From positions 37,344 through 101,343 of the forward strand of contig NZ_PISM01000019.1 of assembly GCF_002929225.1 (NCBI RefSeq): 64,000 bases of DNA, read 5' to 3'. Origin of the DNA: Stutzerimonas kunmingensis (GTDB taxonomy: Bacteria; Pseudomonadota; Gammaproteobacteria; Pseudomonadales; Pseudomonadaceae). Below the pieces are notes generated by a model. The model saw only the letters and a program-made list of their open reading frames with translations. It was not told where the DNA came from and ran no database searches. The position numbers and the translations under genes were made by a program. This document shows positions 49,509-57,554 of the stretch, piece after piece. Position 1 is the stretch's first letter, and every line of letters begins with the position of its first letter.

Positions 49509-50569
49509 GCAAGCGCAAGGCATCCATCACGTCAACCGCCGCGCCGTCGGCGCTGCTGGGGGATATTCGGGCATTGATCGAGGCATCGCGCCAGCGCGTC
49601 GCCTCAACGGTCAATGCAGAGCTGACCCTGCTGTTCTGGCGCATCGGCCAGCGCATCCATACGGAGGTGCTGGCCGGGCAGCGGGCCGAGTATGGCGAGG
49701 AAATCCTGCCGACCCTGGCCGAGCAGCTTGCCCGCGACTATGGGCGCGGCTTCGGGGAAAAGAACCTGCGCCGGATGGTCAAGTTCGCCGCCACGTTCCC
49801 CGAGGAGCCAATTGTCGCGACACTGTCGCGACAATTGAGCTGGTCGCATTTCGTCCTGCTGCTGGCACTCAAGGAGCCGCTCCAGCGGGACTACTACGCG
49901 CAGATGGCCGGCGCCGAACGCTGGAGTGTGCGGACGCTGCGCGAGCGCATCGACTCGATGTTGTACGAGCGCACGGCACTGTCGAAGAAGCCGGACGACA
50001 CGATTGCGCAGGAGTTGGCGACCCTGCGCGATGCACAGCGCATGACACCGGCGCTGGTCATGCGCGACCCGTACATCCTCGACTTCCTGGGGCTACGGGA
50101 TACCTGGCAGGAAGGCGACCTAGAGGCAGCGATCATCCGCGAAATGGAGTCGTTCTTGCTGGAGCTTGGCGCGGGTTTCAGCTTCGTGGCCCGGCAGAAG
50201 CGCATCCAAATTGATGGCGACGACTTCCACCTCGACCTGCTGTTTTACAACCGCAAGCTGCGGCGGCTCGTGGCGGTGGAGTTGAAGGTCGGCGAGTTCA
50301 AGGCGGCCTACAAAGGGCAGATGGAGCTTTACCTTCGGTGGCTCGACAAGCACGAACGGGAGCCGGAGGAAGCCTCGCCGCTGGGGATCATCCTTTGCAC
50401 CGGCAAGAAGCGCGAGCAGATCGAATTGCTGGAACTGGACAAGTCGGGAATCCACGTTGCCGAGTACCTGACAGCCTTGCCGCCGAGGGGCATGCTGGTG
50501 GAGCGGCTACAACAGGCAACTCAGCGGGCGCAGTTGCAGATGGAACAGCGAGAAACAGGTAACGATTAG
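49505..50569 (+). CDS. DUF1016 (YhcG-like) PDDEXK nuclease, element 2
   Basis: A 354-residue DUF1016/YhcG family protein. LLFWRIGQRIHTEVLAGQ and RGFGEKNLRRMVKF form the N-terminal DUF1016 domain. The nuclease domain has FHLDLLFYNRKLRRLVAVELK with Asp and Glu-Leu-Lys as candidate active-site residues. The start overlaps the integrase stop by four bases, as in element 1, so this pairing is conserved. The segment encoding IVATLSRQLSWSHF contains a perfect palindrome. The protein is similar to, but clearly diverged from, the element 1 copy. Confidence 0.88.
   Translation: MSKRKASITSTAAPSALLGDIRALIEASRQRVASTVNAELTLLFWRIGQRIHTEVLAGQRAEYGEEILPTLAEQLARDYGRGFGEKNLRRMVKFAATFPEEPIVATLSRQLSWSHFVLLLALKEPLQRDYYAQMAGAERWSVRTLRERIDSMLYERTALSKKPDDTIAQELATLRDAQRMTPALVMRDPYILDFLGLRDTWQEGDLEAAIIREMESFLLELGAGFSFVARQKRIQIDGDDFHLDLLFYNRKLRRLVAVELKVGEFKAAYKGQMELYLRWLDKHEREPEEASPLGIILCTGKKREQIELLELDKSGIHVAEYLTALPPRGMLVERLQQATQRAQLQMEQRETGND
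49809..49837. repeat. Perfect palindrome inside the DUF1016 gene
   Basis: Fourteen-base arms CAATTGTCGCGACA and TGTCGCGACAATTG are fully complementary around one C. It lies in the coding frame at the same protein position as the palindrome in element 1, but with different arm sequence outside the centre GACACTGTC. Confidence 0.92.
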
Positions 50570-50605
50570 CCTTGTCTCAAACAGCCCGGTTTCCCAGCGT
50601 GCCGC

Positions 50606-50743
50606 TCAAGCTATCTCGGCATCTCGCCTCCAATCTCCCATAACCATCCTAGCGGGATTCCTGATCTTTAGCAGGCCGATCATCTGCTGATGCAGCGGCT
50701 CAAGGTAGCTCTGGTACTGGTGGCGACGTGCTCGTTGGGCTAC
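50606..50743 (-). pseudogene. Possible gene remnant
   Basis: A minus-strand frame with protein-like composition (RRHQYQSYLEPLHQQMIGLL, ARMVMGDWRRDAEIA) but no proper start. It may be the 3' end of a lost gene. The rest of 50570-50837 shows nothing supported. Confidence 0.25.
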
Positions 50744-50837
50744 TCAGGGCTGGAGAATCTACCGCTTGCCGAGCGTTGCCTGGCATAAATCTGAAAAAGG
50801 AGGGGGACGGTGGAGCCCCCCCATAATTACTACAAAA

Positions 50838-51908
50838 TCATTCGATAACAATGATCGGATGACCTCGATCACGCGGCGACCCCGGAAAATTCGAGTAGCA
50901 CACTCTCTTTCCAGGCGTGGCTGATGATTTTGACCCATAAACGCTTTCTCGACTAAAAAAGGTCGTTACACCGTCGTCGCCGTCTATGAAGCCGCTATAT
51001 CCATTTTGAATTAGGTTGGCCACACTTCCAACCTTCCTATCAACGCCGATAAAGCAAAGATTAGAAATTCTCGCGACAACATCATCAGCGGTAGGACGGT
51101 CCGCAATGTTGTACTGAAGGCAGTCTTCCACGAGGGACTGTAACTGCTGCGCAAGAATCTTATATTGCGGGTTTGACGTCATGAAGTCCGGCCAAGGCTC
51201 TCTATTTTTATTCTGCACATTGACAGCAGCCTGGAGATAAACGCCGAAAGGAACTTTTCCGGTCATTATCTGGAACATCATGGCGCCGAGCGACCAAATG
51301 TCGACTGAGGCGCCTGGGTGTTCACCTGGCTGCCTGAACATCATCTCTGGTGCCATATAAGGCAGAGCACCGCGAATTGTTCCAGATGTCGATCTGGTTA
51401 TATCGCCTTCCCGTGCAGCTTCATCAAAGACCTCTTCTGTTAGTGTGGCGATGCCGAAATCAGTGATTTTTAGCTCATGCAAATTAACGCCATGTTCAAC
51501 GATGATGTTGCTTGGCTTCAAGTCACGATGAACAACTCCAGCATGATGTGAAGCAGCAACGCCTTTGGAAACGTGCAGAAATATACGAGCAGCGAGATGA
51601 GGGTCTATGGCACCAAAAGTCTTGAGCTTATTTTCAAGATTATCACCATCAACAAGTTCTTCGATAAGAAAAAGTCGGCCATTCTCCTCAATATAGTCCA
51701 GGGTTTTTGCCACGTTATGATGATTAACTCTTGCAGCTATTTTTGCACTACTTTTGAATCTCTTGTCCGGCTGTCCGAGTTGAGGTGTTTTCAGTGCAAT
51801 ATTAGACTCCAGCAAAATGTCATGTGCCAAATAGACATCTTGCATGCCACCTCGACCTATGTGGCGTTCTATGCGATAGCGGCCAGAGACAATATCTTGT
51901 GGATTCAT
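50838..51908 (-). CDS. Ser/Thr protein kinase with C-terminal cold-shock-like domain
   Basis: A 356-residue Hanks-type kinase. The glycine loop is GRGGMQDVY, the Lys is in IALKTP, the catalytic loop is HRDLKPSNI, and the Mg motif is DFGIA, followed by MAPE. After the kinase (ending near residue 285), residues 292-356 align with a cold-shock domain: KVGSVANLI, GYSGFIDGDDG in place of RNP1, TTFFSRESV in place of RNP2, then GKRVCY. Such a domain binds single-stranded nucleic acid. The start overlaps the next kinase's stop by four bases (ATGA). No membrane helix is present. Confidence 0.85.
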   Translation of the reverse strand: MNPQDIVSGRYRIERHIGRGGMQDVYLAHDILLESNIALKTPQLGQPDKRFKSSAKIAARVNHHNVAKTLDYIEENGRLFLIEELVDGDNLENKLKTFGAIDPHLAARIFLHVSKGVAASHHAGVVHRDLKPSNIIVEHGVNLHELKITDFGIATLTEEVFDEAAREGDITRSTSGTIRGALPYMAPEMMFRQPGEHPGASVDIWSLGAMMFQIMTGKVPFGVYLQAAVNVQNKNREPWPDFMTSNPQYKILAQQLQSLVEDCLQYNIADRPTADDVVARISNLCFIGVDRKVGSVANLIQNGYSGFIDGDDGVTTFFSRESVYGSKSSATPGKRVCYSNFPGSPRDRGHPIIVIE

Positions 51909-52981
51909 GGCATCACCTCCGGATTTGAGACATCAAAGGTCACGAACTTTCTGCCACCGCCATTGCCGAAAGTTAGAACACAACACCCTGGCACTATCGC
52001 CCCAACACTGACGGACGTGTTGTTTATGTAAACAGCCCCTGCAACTTGTGTGACGCTAAAAACTAAGCCGTCATATTCAATCGTGAGACTTCCGACAGTT
52101 GCATTTAGCGATATTCTTCTGTTTTTATGGTCTAGGGTGTTCGCTACGCCATTTAAAACAACCGTGGCGCGATGCTTATCCTTCAGAAGATGTTTTTCCA
52201 ACAAAGTCTTGATGACTTGCATAGACGGCCTGTCTCTCCTGTCTACCGCAAGGCATTGAAACAAGGTGTTCGTAATTTCACTAGGCACCCCAGAGAGCGG
52301 AGCAGAAAAATCCGCTAGCGTTGGCTGGCTTGGAGGTCTACTGCGCAGACTAAGAGGAGGCTCATCGGTGAGCAAGGCTAGGCATGTCACACCAAATGCA
52401 TAGACATCAATAGATGAGTCAAAAGCAATTGTGTGGTCACCCCATAGTTCTGGCGCCATGAATATAGGAGTTCCTATTATGCTCCTTGTCTCAGCATTGG
52501 CATTACTTCTCGACAATCCGAAATCAATAATCTTAACCACGCCCTCGCTATCTATTTTTATATTTCCGGGCTTAATGTCTCGATGGATAATTCCATGCGA
52601 ATGAATGTCCGCAAGTCCGCATGAAATCTGCCATATCAGGTTTAGGTAGTCTTGATTTACAGAAAAAGACCCAACCTGAAGTATCTCTCCATCAATAAAT
52701 TCAAGGACAATAGCGGGTTGCTGCGCGACTCCTCCTTGAATGTTCACAATGTCATAAAGTTGAACGACGTGCTTTGACCTAACCTTTGACAGTGCCTTTT
52801 GCTCATCAAGCAATCTACGAGCCTCGACTCCAGCTTGGAGATGCTTCAGTACAACCTGGCGTTGCAAATGAAGATCTTCGCAAAAAATAACCTCTCCCAT
52901 TCCGCCTCTGTCGGAGTTGTCGAGAGTTTTATACCTATTTGCTATCAGCACCGACGTCTCCCTGTTCGGCAGAGTGGCCAA
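51905..52981 (-). CDS. Ser/Thr protein kinase with FHA-like C-terminus
   Basis: A 358-residue kinase. GGMGEV forms the glycine loop, VVLKHL carries the Lys, HRDIKPGNI the catalytic Asp, and DFGLS the Mg motif. The C-terminal ~85 residues (from about 273) are all-beta with VYINNTSVSVGAIVPG, resembling the second half of an FHA domain, but the classical GR...S...H phosphothreonine-binding signature is not visible. It overlaps the phosphatase gene by 47 bases. This kinase may be a partner or substrate of the other kinase. Confidence 0.83.
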   Translation of the reverse strand: MATLPNRETSVLIANRYKTLDNSDRGGMGEVIFCEDLHLQRQVVLKHLQAGVEARRLLDEQKALSKVRSKHVVQLYDIVNIQGGVAQQPAIVLEFIDGEILQVGSFSVNQDYLNLIWQISCGLADIHSHGIIHRDIKPGNIKIDSEGVVKIIDFGLSRSNANAETRSIIGTPIFMAPELWGDHTIAFDSSIDVYAFGVTCLALLTDEPPLSLRSRPPSQPTLADFSAPLSGVPSEITNTLFQCLAVDRRDRPSMQVIKTLLEKHLLKDKHRATVVLNGVANTLDHKNRRISLNATVGSLTIEYDGLVFSVTQVAGAVYINNTSVSVGAIVPGCCVLTFGNGGGRKFVTFDVSNPEVMP

Positions 52982-54023
52982 TTTCTATATCCAGTTGAAC
53001 TTCTTCCGGGTAATTCTCGTTTTTCTTTTTCCGAGATTTTCGAACGGGTGACTTCGACTTCTTCGGCACCCCCTCAATCGCCGGTGGCTTGCTGGGTATC
53101 AGCTGGGATGAATGATTATTCTCTGTTTCATTCGTCCCACTTGGAGCTTGAGCGTTTTTTGCATTAAGCGCCTGTTCTTCCTCTCGCAGCCAAAGCGTAG
53201 TTAGTTCTCCACCTGCATCCCATAAACGGATTCCGCCGCCTTCATATCGAGCAAGCGATGGAAGCATTCCGGCGATGTCAAATATGGCCGATGTTGCGTT
53301 GTCATTTCCTCCGCACCACATCGCGACAGAATTCAGACGCTCGGAGGCATCATTAAGGCTTGATGAATTCTCTAGAATCCTGCTGAGGGTTTTTTCTTCT
53401 ATGCCGTGAATGCCATCACTGGTAATGGCGCAAAAACCTTCCTGACAGAGAAAATCAGATATCTTGGGCTGCATCGAATCGCCCATCCCAACAAATTGGA
53501 GCAATTCTCGGCCGCTTCCACCAACAGCTTCGACGAGAGAGTCGTCCGTTGTGTGCCGCTCAACCTTTTTCCCAGCCCCGAAAGTGTAGACACGCGTATC
53601 GCCAAGATGAACAATTATCTTGGTGCCTTGAGAATCCAGCAAAACGGCAGTTAGCGTAGATCCGCCATCGCCTCGATATATGTCGAATACTTGATTGTTT
53701 GACGCTTTTACAGCTTCGTAGGCTCTTTCCTTGATGCCTAAATTCCGGTGCTGTATCAAAGAATAGAAGAAGCTCGATATCGCCAATGAAGAGCATTTCC
53801 CGCCATCGCGCATGCCTCCCATACCATCGGCAACTGCTATTGCAAACAGGGGGTTTATTGACTTCTTTCCAGTATAGAGAGTGGCCACTCGATCCTGATT
53901 CTCCTTTCGAACCAGTCCTATATCACTGGACAGCAAGAATGGGATCTCAAGGCATTGACTGGATGAGTGACTTGCAAGACGCCTAGAAATCCAAGTTTGT
54001 ATATTTTCTTGGAATGGGTGCAT
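52935..54023 (-). CDS. PP2C-type Ser/Thr phosphatase
   Basis: A 362-residue PP2C phosphatase. Metal-binding motifs are VRKENQD, VADGMGG and SDGIHG, with GGSTLT and LGDTRVY, and a late Asp in GGNDNAT. The last ~100 residues are a disordered tail with a Lys/Arg-rich patch (KKSKSPVRKSRKKK). It is the first gene of the operon with the two kinases, so it probably reverses their phosphorylation. AT content is higher than in flanking genes, suggesting separate origin. Confidence 0.87.
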   Translation of the reverse strand: MHPFQENIQTWISRRLASHSSSQCLEIPFLLSSDIGLVRKENQDRVATLYTGKKSINPLFAIAVADGMGGMRDGGKCSSLAISSFFYSLIQHRNLGIKERAYEAVKASNNQVFDIYRGDGGSTLTAVLLDSQGTKIIVHLGDTRVYTFGAGKKVERHTTDDSLVEAVGGSGRELLQFVGMGDSMQPKISDFLCQEGFCAITSDGIHGIEEKTLSRILENSSSLNDASERLNSVAMWCGGNDNATSAIFDIAGMLPSLARYEGGGIRLWDAGGELTTLWLREEEQALNAKNAQAPSGTNETENNHSSQLIPSKPPAIEGVPKKSKSPVRKSRKKKNENYPEEVQLDIEIGHSAEQGDVGADSK

Positions 54024-54565
54024 TGTGTTTTCGCAACTCCTATATTGAAAGCAATCTATTTGCGTCTTCTTTGGGACTTACGCCACTTTGATTTTGAAGT
54101 GCTGTGCGACAGTTACATTTTAGCTGACGCACTTCAAAGCGTCACGCTCGTACTGGCCTACATCGCCGGCGTCTCCTGCCCCTCTTGGACGGACGCGGAT
54201 TGAGCAGCGCAAGCAGGACACCGAGTAGGCAAAGCAGCACTCGTGCGTCCCGGCGTGCCGCCGTCGGGTTCGCGGGCTGCGCCTCGCGCTTCGTGCCGAA
54301 TCGCGGCCATTCGGCGCTGCCCCCTGACGCCTTCGGCCCTTGTGGGCCTGCGCGCTGCGCTTGCTTAAAGGCGGGTGTGTGCAGTGGGCGGGGTTTAGGC
54401 GGTCTTGCTGTTCCCTTCACCGTACCACGGCGTTCTCGCCGTCAAAGGCGGCGCGCGCCATGCGCGCTGGCGTCCTGGCGGCCGTCTTCGACCTTGTGAC
54501 TGCTTGCGCTGCGCCGTGCTGAACACGGTTCCGGGCAATTCCGCCCGAGCAACCGGAGCACGATC
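54024..54565. other. Upstream region of kinase operon and radC leader
   Basis: The left ~150 bases are AT-rich and should hold the promoter for the PP2C operon on the minus strand; I cannot place it exactly. The rest is GC-rich, with CGTCCCGGCGTGCCGCCGTC and CCATTCGGCGCTG, a leader type repeated elsewhere in both elements ahead of backbone genes. No gene is supported. Confidence 0.45.
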
Positions 54566-55075
54566 ATGTCGCAACTGTCCTTTTCCTCGTTCGATGACGC
54601 TTTGCTGGTGCGTGACTCTCACGGGCACTATGCGCTGGCATCGGCCGATCAGATTCTGGAGGCCGCGCGCCTGGTCATCGACCAGAAGATGCAGCGGGGT
54701 ACGTCTTTCACTTCACCGGCGGCGGTCAAGGAATACCTGCTTGCCAAGCTGGCCGGCTTCGAGCATGAGGTGTTCTCGGTGTTGTTCCTCGACACGCAGC
54801 ATCGGCTGATCGAATACAGGGAAATGTTCCACGGCACAATCGACTCGGCCGAAGTGCATCCGCGCGAAGTGGTCAAGGAGGCGCTTCGGCTCAACGCAGC
54901 GGCTCTGGTCATCTCGCACAACCACCCAAGTGGCAACCCGGAGCCGAGCGCGGCAGACCGGGCGCTGACCCGGCGGCTCAAGGATGCGCTGGAGCTGGTG
55001 GACGTGCGCGTGCTCGATCACGTCATCGTCGCTGGCAGCACCACGGCGTCGTTCGCAGAACGCGGCCTGATCTGA
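54566..55075 (+). CDS. radC: RadC-family JAB-domain protein
   Basis: A 169-residue RadC-type protein with the JAMM metal motif HNHPSG (residues about 115-120) and an Asp a little later in ADRALTRRLKDA. The N-terminal helix-hairpin-helix of chromosomal RadC is missing, as is usual for the short ICE-borne version. Its function is unknown despite the name. It has its own terminator. Element 1 lacks it at the matching position. Confidence 0.87.
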   Translation: MSQLSFSSFDDALLVRDSHGHYALASADQILEAARLVIDQKMQRGTSFTSPAAVKEYLLAKLAGFEHEVFSVLFLDTQHRLIEYREMFHGTIDSAEVHPREVVKEALRLNAAALVISHNHPSGNPEPSAADRALTRRLKDALELVDVRVLDHVIVAGSTTASFAERGLI

Positions 55076-55077
55076 CC

Positions 55078-55098
55078 AAGGGGCTTCGGCCCCTTTTT
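55078..55098 (+). terminator. Terminator of radC
   Basis: AAGGGGC-TTCG-GCCCCTT followed by T residues, two bases after the stop. Confidence 0.85.
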
Positions 55099-55115
55099 GC
55101 TGCGCCCGATTGCGG

Positions 55116-56039
55116 CTATGCCAAGGCCCGCAGCCATGCCAGCAAATCTGCCTGCGGGCTATCGGGCTGCAAGGGCCGTGGCGACAACAGGCAGTAGCGC
55201 GAGCCGTCCTCCACGAAACCCAGCGGCGCGGCCAGCACGCCGCTGTCCAGATCGTCGCGTGCCAGATGCCACGGGCCGACCGCCACACCCAGGCCGGCCA
55301 CGGCCGCCTGCAAGCTGAAATAGAAATGATCGAAGGTTTGTCCCGGCGCATCAGGTGCGGGCTGGTCTGCGGCCGCCGCCCATTCCGGCCACGCGCCCGG
55401 CCGCGTGCGCGTGTGCAGGCGCGGTGCGCCGGCCTTGAGCGCGGCGCCGGCCTTCTTCGTGGTGAACCAGGCCGCCACCTTGTCGGGACGGCAGACCGGG
55501 CCGACCTTTTCCGCGAACAAGGGTTCGGCGTGGTAGCCCTCGGGCCAGGGGAAGTCGTCGCGGCGGATCGCCAGGTCGATGCCGTTGGCGAAGGAGAACG
55601 GCCCGCCCCCGGCGACCAGGTGTACGTCGATCCCCGGATGCCGGGCCTGGAAGTCCGGCCAGCGCGGGATCAGCCAGCGCATCAGCAGCGTCGGCTCGCA
55701 CGACAGCACCCAGCGCCGCCCCTGGCGGGCGCTGGCGCGCAACTCGCCGACGGCCTGCCGCATCAGATCCAGCCCATTGCCCACGGCCCGCGCCAGCGTG
55801 CGGCCGGCATCGGTCAGGAACACGCGCCGGCTGCGGCGCTCGAACAGCGCCACGCCCAGTTCGTCTTCGAGCAGGCGCACGGCGCGGCTGACCGCGCCGT
55901 GGGTCAGGTGCAACTCGGCCGCCGCCCGGCTGAAATTCTCCAGCCGGGCCGCCGTCTCGAAGCAGCGCAGGGCCAGCAGCGAAGGCAGGCGCGAATCGCT
56001 CGATGGTGATTCCAGCTCACCATTCTTGTCAGAAAACAT
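55116..56039 (-). CDS. LysR-family regulator (GcvA-like)
   Basis: A 307-residue LysR-type regulator. The winged HTH is in ALRCFETAARLENFSRAAAE and LTHGAVSRAVRLLE, residues 22-60; the effector domain follows. It is divergent from a LysE exporter gene 66 bases away, the usual arrangement for regulator and target. It likely senses the exported compound. Confidence 0.85.
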   Translation of the reverse strand: MFSDKNGELESPSSDSRLPSLLALRCFETAARLENFSRAAAELHLTHGAVSRAVRLLEDELGVALFERRSRRVFLTDAGRTLARAVGNGLDLMRQAVGELRASARQGRRWVLSCEPTLLMRWLIPRWPDFQARHPGIDVHLVAGGGPFSFANGIDLAIRRDDFPWPEGYHAEPLFAEKVGPVCRPDKVAAWFTTKKAGAALKAGAPRLHTRTRPGAWPEWAAAADQPAPDAPGQTFDHFYFSLQAAVAGLGVAVGPWHLARDDLDSGVLAAPLGFVEDGSRYCLLSPRPLQPDSPQADLLAWLRALA

Positions 56040-56105
56040 CGTTATTCACCGGGGGATGCTGTCGCTAGCATCTCGCTAATTCGTTGTTCTTCGACAGGAT
56101 ACGCC

Positions 56106-56723
56106 ATGACCGAATTGATAGCTGTCATCACAATCACCTTGCTGGCCGTCATCAGCCCTGGGCCGGACTTTGCGATGGTCACGCGCAACAGTCTGATGCT
56201 GTCGCGCCGTGCCGGCATGCTGACGGCCCTGGGCATCGGCCTGGGCGTGCTCGTCCACGTCACCTATACGCTCGTCGGCGTGGGCCTGTTGATCCAGCAG
56301 TCGCTCTGGCTGTTCAACGCCATCAAGTTGGTCGGTGCCGTCTATCTGATCTATCTCGGCGTGAAGATGCTGCGCGCCAAGCCCAGCGGCGCGCTGGCCG
56401 ACAGTACCGTGGCGCCGCTGTCGGATATGGCGGCTTTGCGTACCGGCTTCCTGACCAATGCGCTGAACCCGAAGACCACGGTGTTCATCGTCAGCCTGTT
56501 CATGCAGGTGGTGCGGCCCGACACGCCGCTGGCGGTGCAGATCGGCTACGGCGCATTCATCTCGGTTGCGCACATGGCCTGGTTCGGCCTCGTGGCGCTT
56601 TGCTTCTCGGCCGGGGCCGTGCGCGACCGGCTGCTGGCCGTGCGCCACTGGATCGACCGCGCCTTCGGCGGGCTGCTGGTCGGATTCGGTGTCCTGCTGG
56701 CGGTGGCGCGCGGGGCGCGCTGA
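56106..56723 (+). CDS. LysE-type amino acid exporter 1
   Basis: A 205-residue LysE/RhtB family inner-membrane exporter with six hydrophobic helices. SPGPDFAMV near residues 17-25 is the family signature, and NALNPKTTVFI another. It exports amino acids or related compounds; the substrate is unknown. Probably controlled by the divergent LysR gene. A long hairpin follows between it and the convergent second exporter. Confidence 0.87.
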   Translation: MTELIAVITITLLAVISPGPDFAMVTRNSLMLSRRAGMLTALGIGLGVLVHVTYTLVGVGLLIQQSLWLFNAIKLVGAVYLIYLGVKMLRAKPSGALADSTVAPLSDMAALRTGFLTNALNPKTTVFIVSLFMQVVRPDTPLAVQIGYGAFISVAHMAWFGLVALCFSAGAVRDRLLAVRHWIDRAFGGLLVGFGVLLAVARGAR

Positions 56724-56770
56724 CTGCGCGGGGCATCGCGCCGCCCTGCGGCGTCTCGACCCTGGGGGGG

Positions 56771-56802
56771 AAACGCTGCCTCGGAAATCCGAGACAGCGT
56801 TT
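56771..56802. terminator. Hairpin between convergent lysE genes
   Basis: Arms AAACGCTGCCTCGG and CCGAGACAGCGTTT (one mismatch) around AAAT. It lies between the ends of both exporter genes and could terminate both, although no long T run follows. Its CTCGGAAAT core resembles the half-palindrome in the element 1 DUF1016 gene. Confidence 0.5.
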
Positions 56803-56830
56803 CGGAAATCCATTCCCTATCGTGTGCTTC

Positions 56831-57466
56831 TCAACGTGCCAGGAGGACGAGGACAGCCACCGCCAGCAGGATCAGCATGGCACCGGAGATGCGTTCCAGC
56901 CACGGCAGCGCCCGCGCGAAGCGGCGCAGCACGGCCTGGTTGCCGATGAGGACTGCGACCAGCACGTCCCACAGCAGCACGATGCTGAACATCCAGACGC
57001 CATAGATCGTCTTCCAGCCCGCGCTGGCATGCGCGCCGGTCAGCATCGCGGCCAGGCTCGCGTAGAACAGCGCGTTCTTCGGATTCAGGATGCCGGACAG
57101 GAAGCCCATGCCGGTTGCGCGTCGCCACGCGATGAAAGGATGCGCGGGTGCCGTGGAACGCCCGCCATTCGAGACATCCAGGTCGCTGCGGCCCGCGTGG
57201 CGGATGAACAGCACGCCAAGATAGAGCAGGTAAGCGCAGCCGGCCAGTTGCAATACGACGAACGGGAGGCTGTCCGGGCGCAGTGCCGCCATGCCGGCGA
57301 AGGCGGCAACGATGAAAACGCCATTGGCGACGGCGATCCCCAGGCAGGCGCCGCTGGCGACCCGCCAGCCGGCGGACAGCGAGGTTCGGGCGATCAGGAA
57401 AAAGTCGGGGCCGGGAGAAAGCAGCGCCAGGAAATGCGCTGCGGCAATCATCAGGAACGGCTGCAT
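56831..57466 (-). CDS. LysE-type amino acid exporter 2
   Basis: A 211-residue LysE/RhtB exporter with six helices and the signature SPGPDFFLIARTS at residues 17-29. GILNPKNALFYASL is the second typical motif. It is divergent in sequence from exporter 1. It lies downstream of the AraC gene on the same strand, with 88 bases between, so both may be transcribed together. Confidence 0.86.
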   Translation of the reverse strand: MQPFLMIAAAHFLALLSPGPDFFLIARTSLSAGWRVASGACLGIAVANGVFIVAAFAGMAALRPDSLPFVVLQLAGCAYLLYLGVLFIRHAGRSDLDVSNGGRSTAPAHPFIAWRRATGMGFLSGILNPKNALFYASLAAMLTGAHASAGWKTIYGVWMFSIVLLWDVLVAVLIGNQAVLRRFARALPWLERISGAMLILLAVAVLVLLAR

Positions 57467-57554
57467 TCAGGACGCACTCGTAGTTTTTCTACGCAGTGTG
57501 CCGGCCGCAGCGCCTTCCGTATTGAAGGAAATTGCAGCCGCGCCGCTTGCGGCG

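Noticed and set aside
50838..54023. TerY-P tellurite-type triad or type VI secretion kinase module
   Set aside because: No vWA-domain TerY protein and no secretion genes are present nearby.
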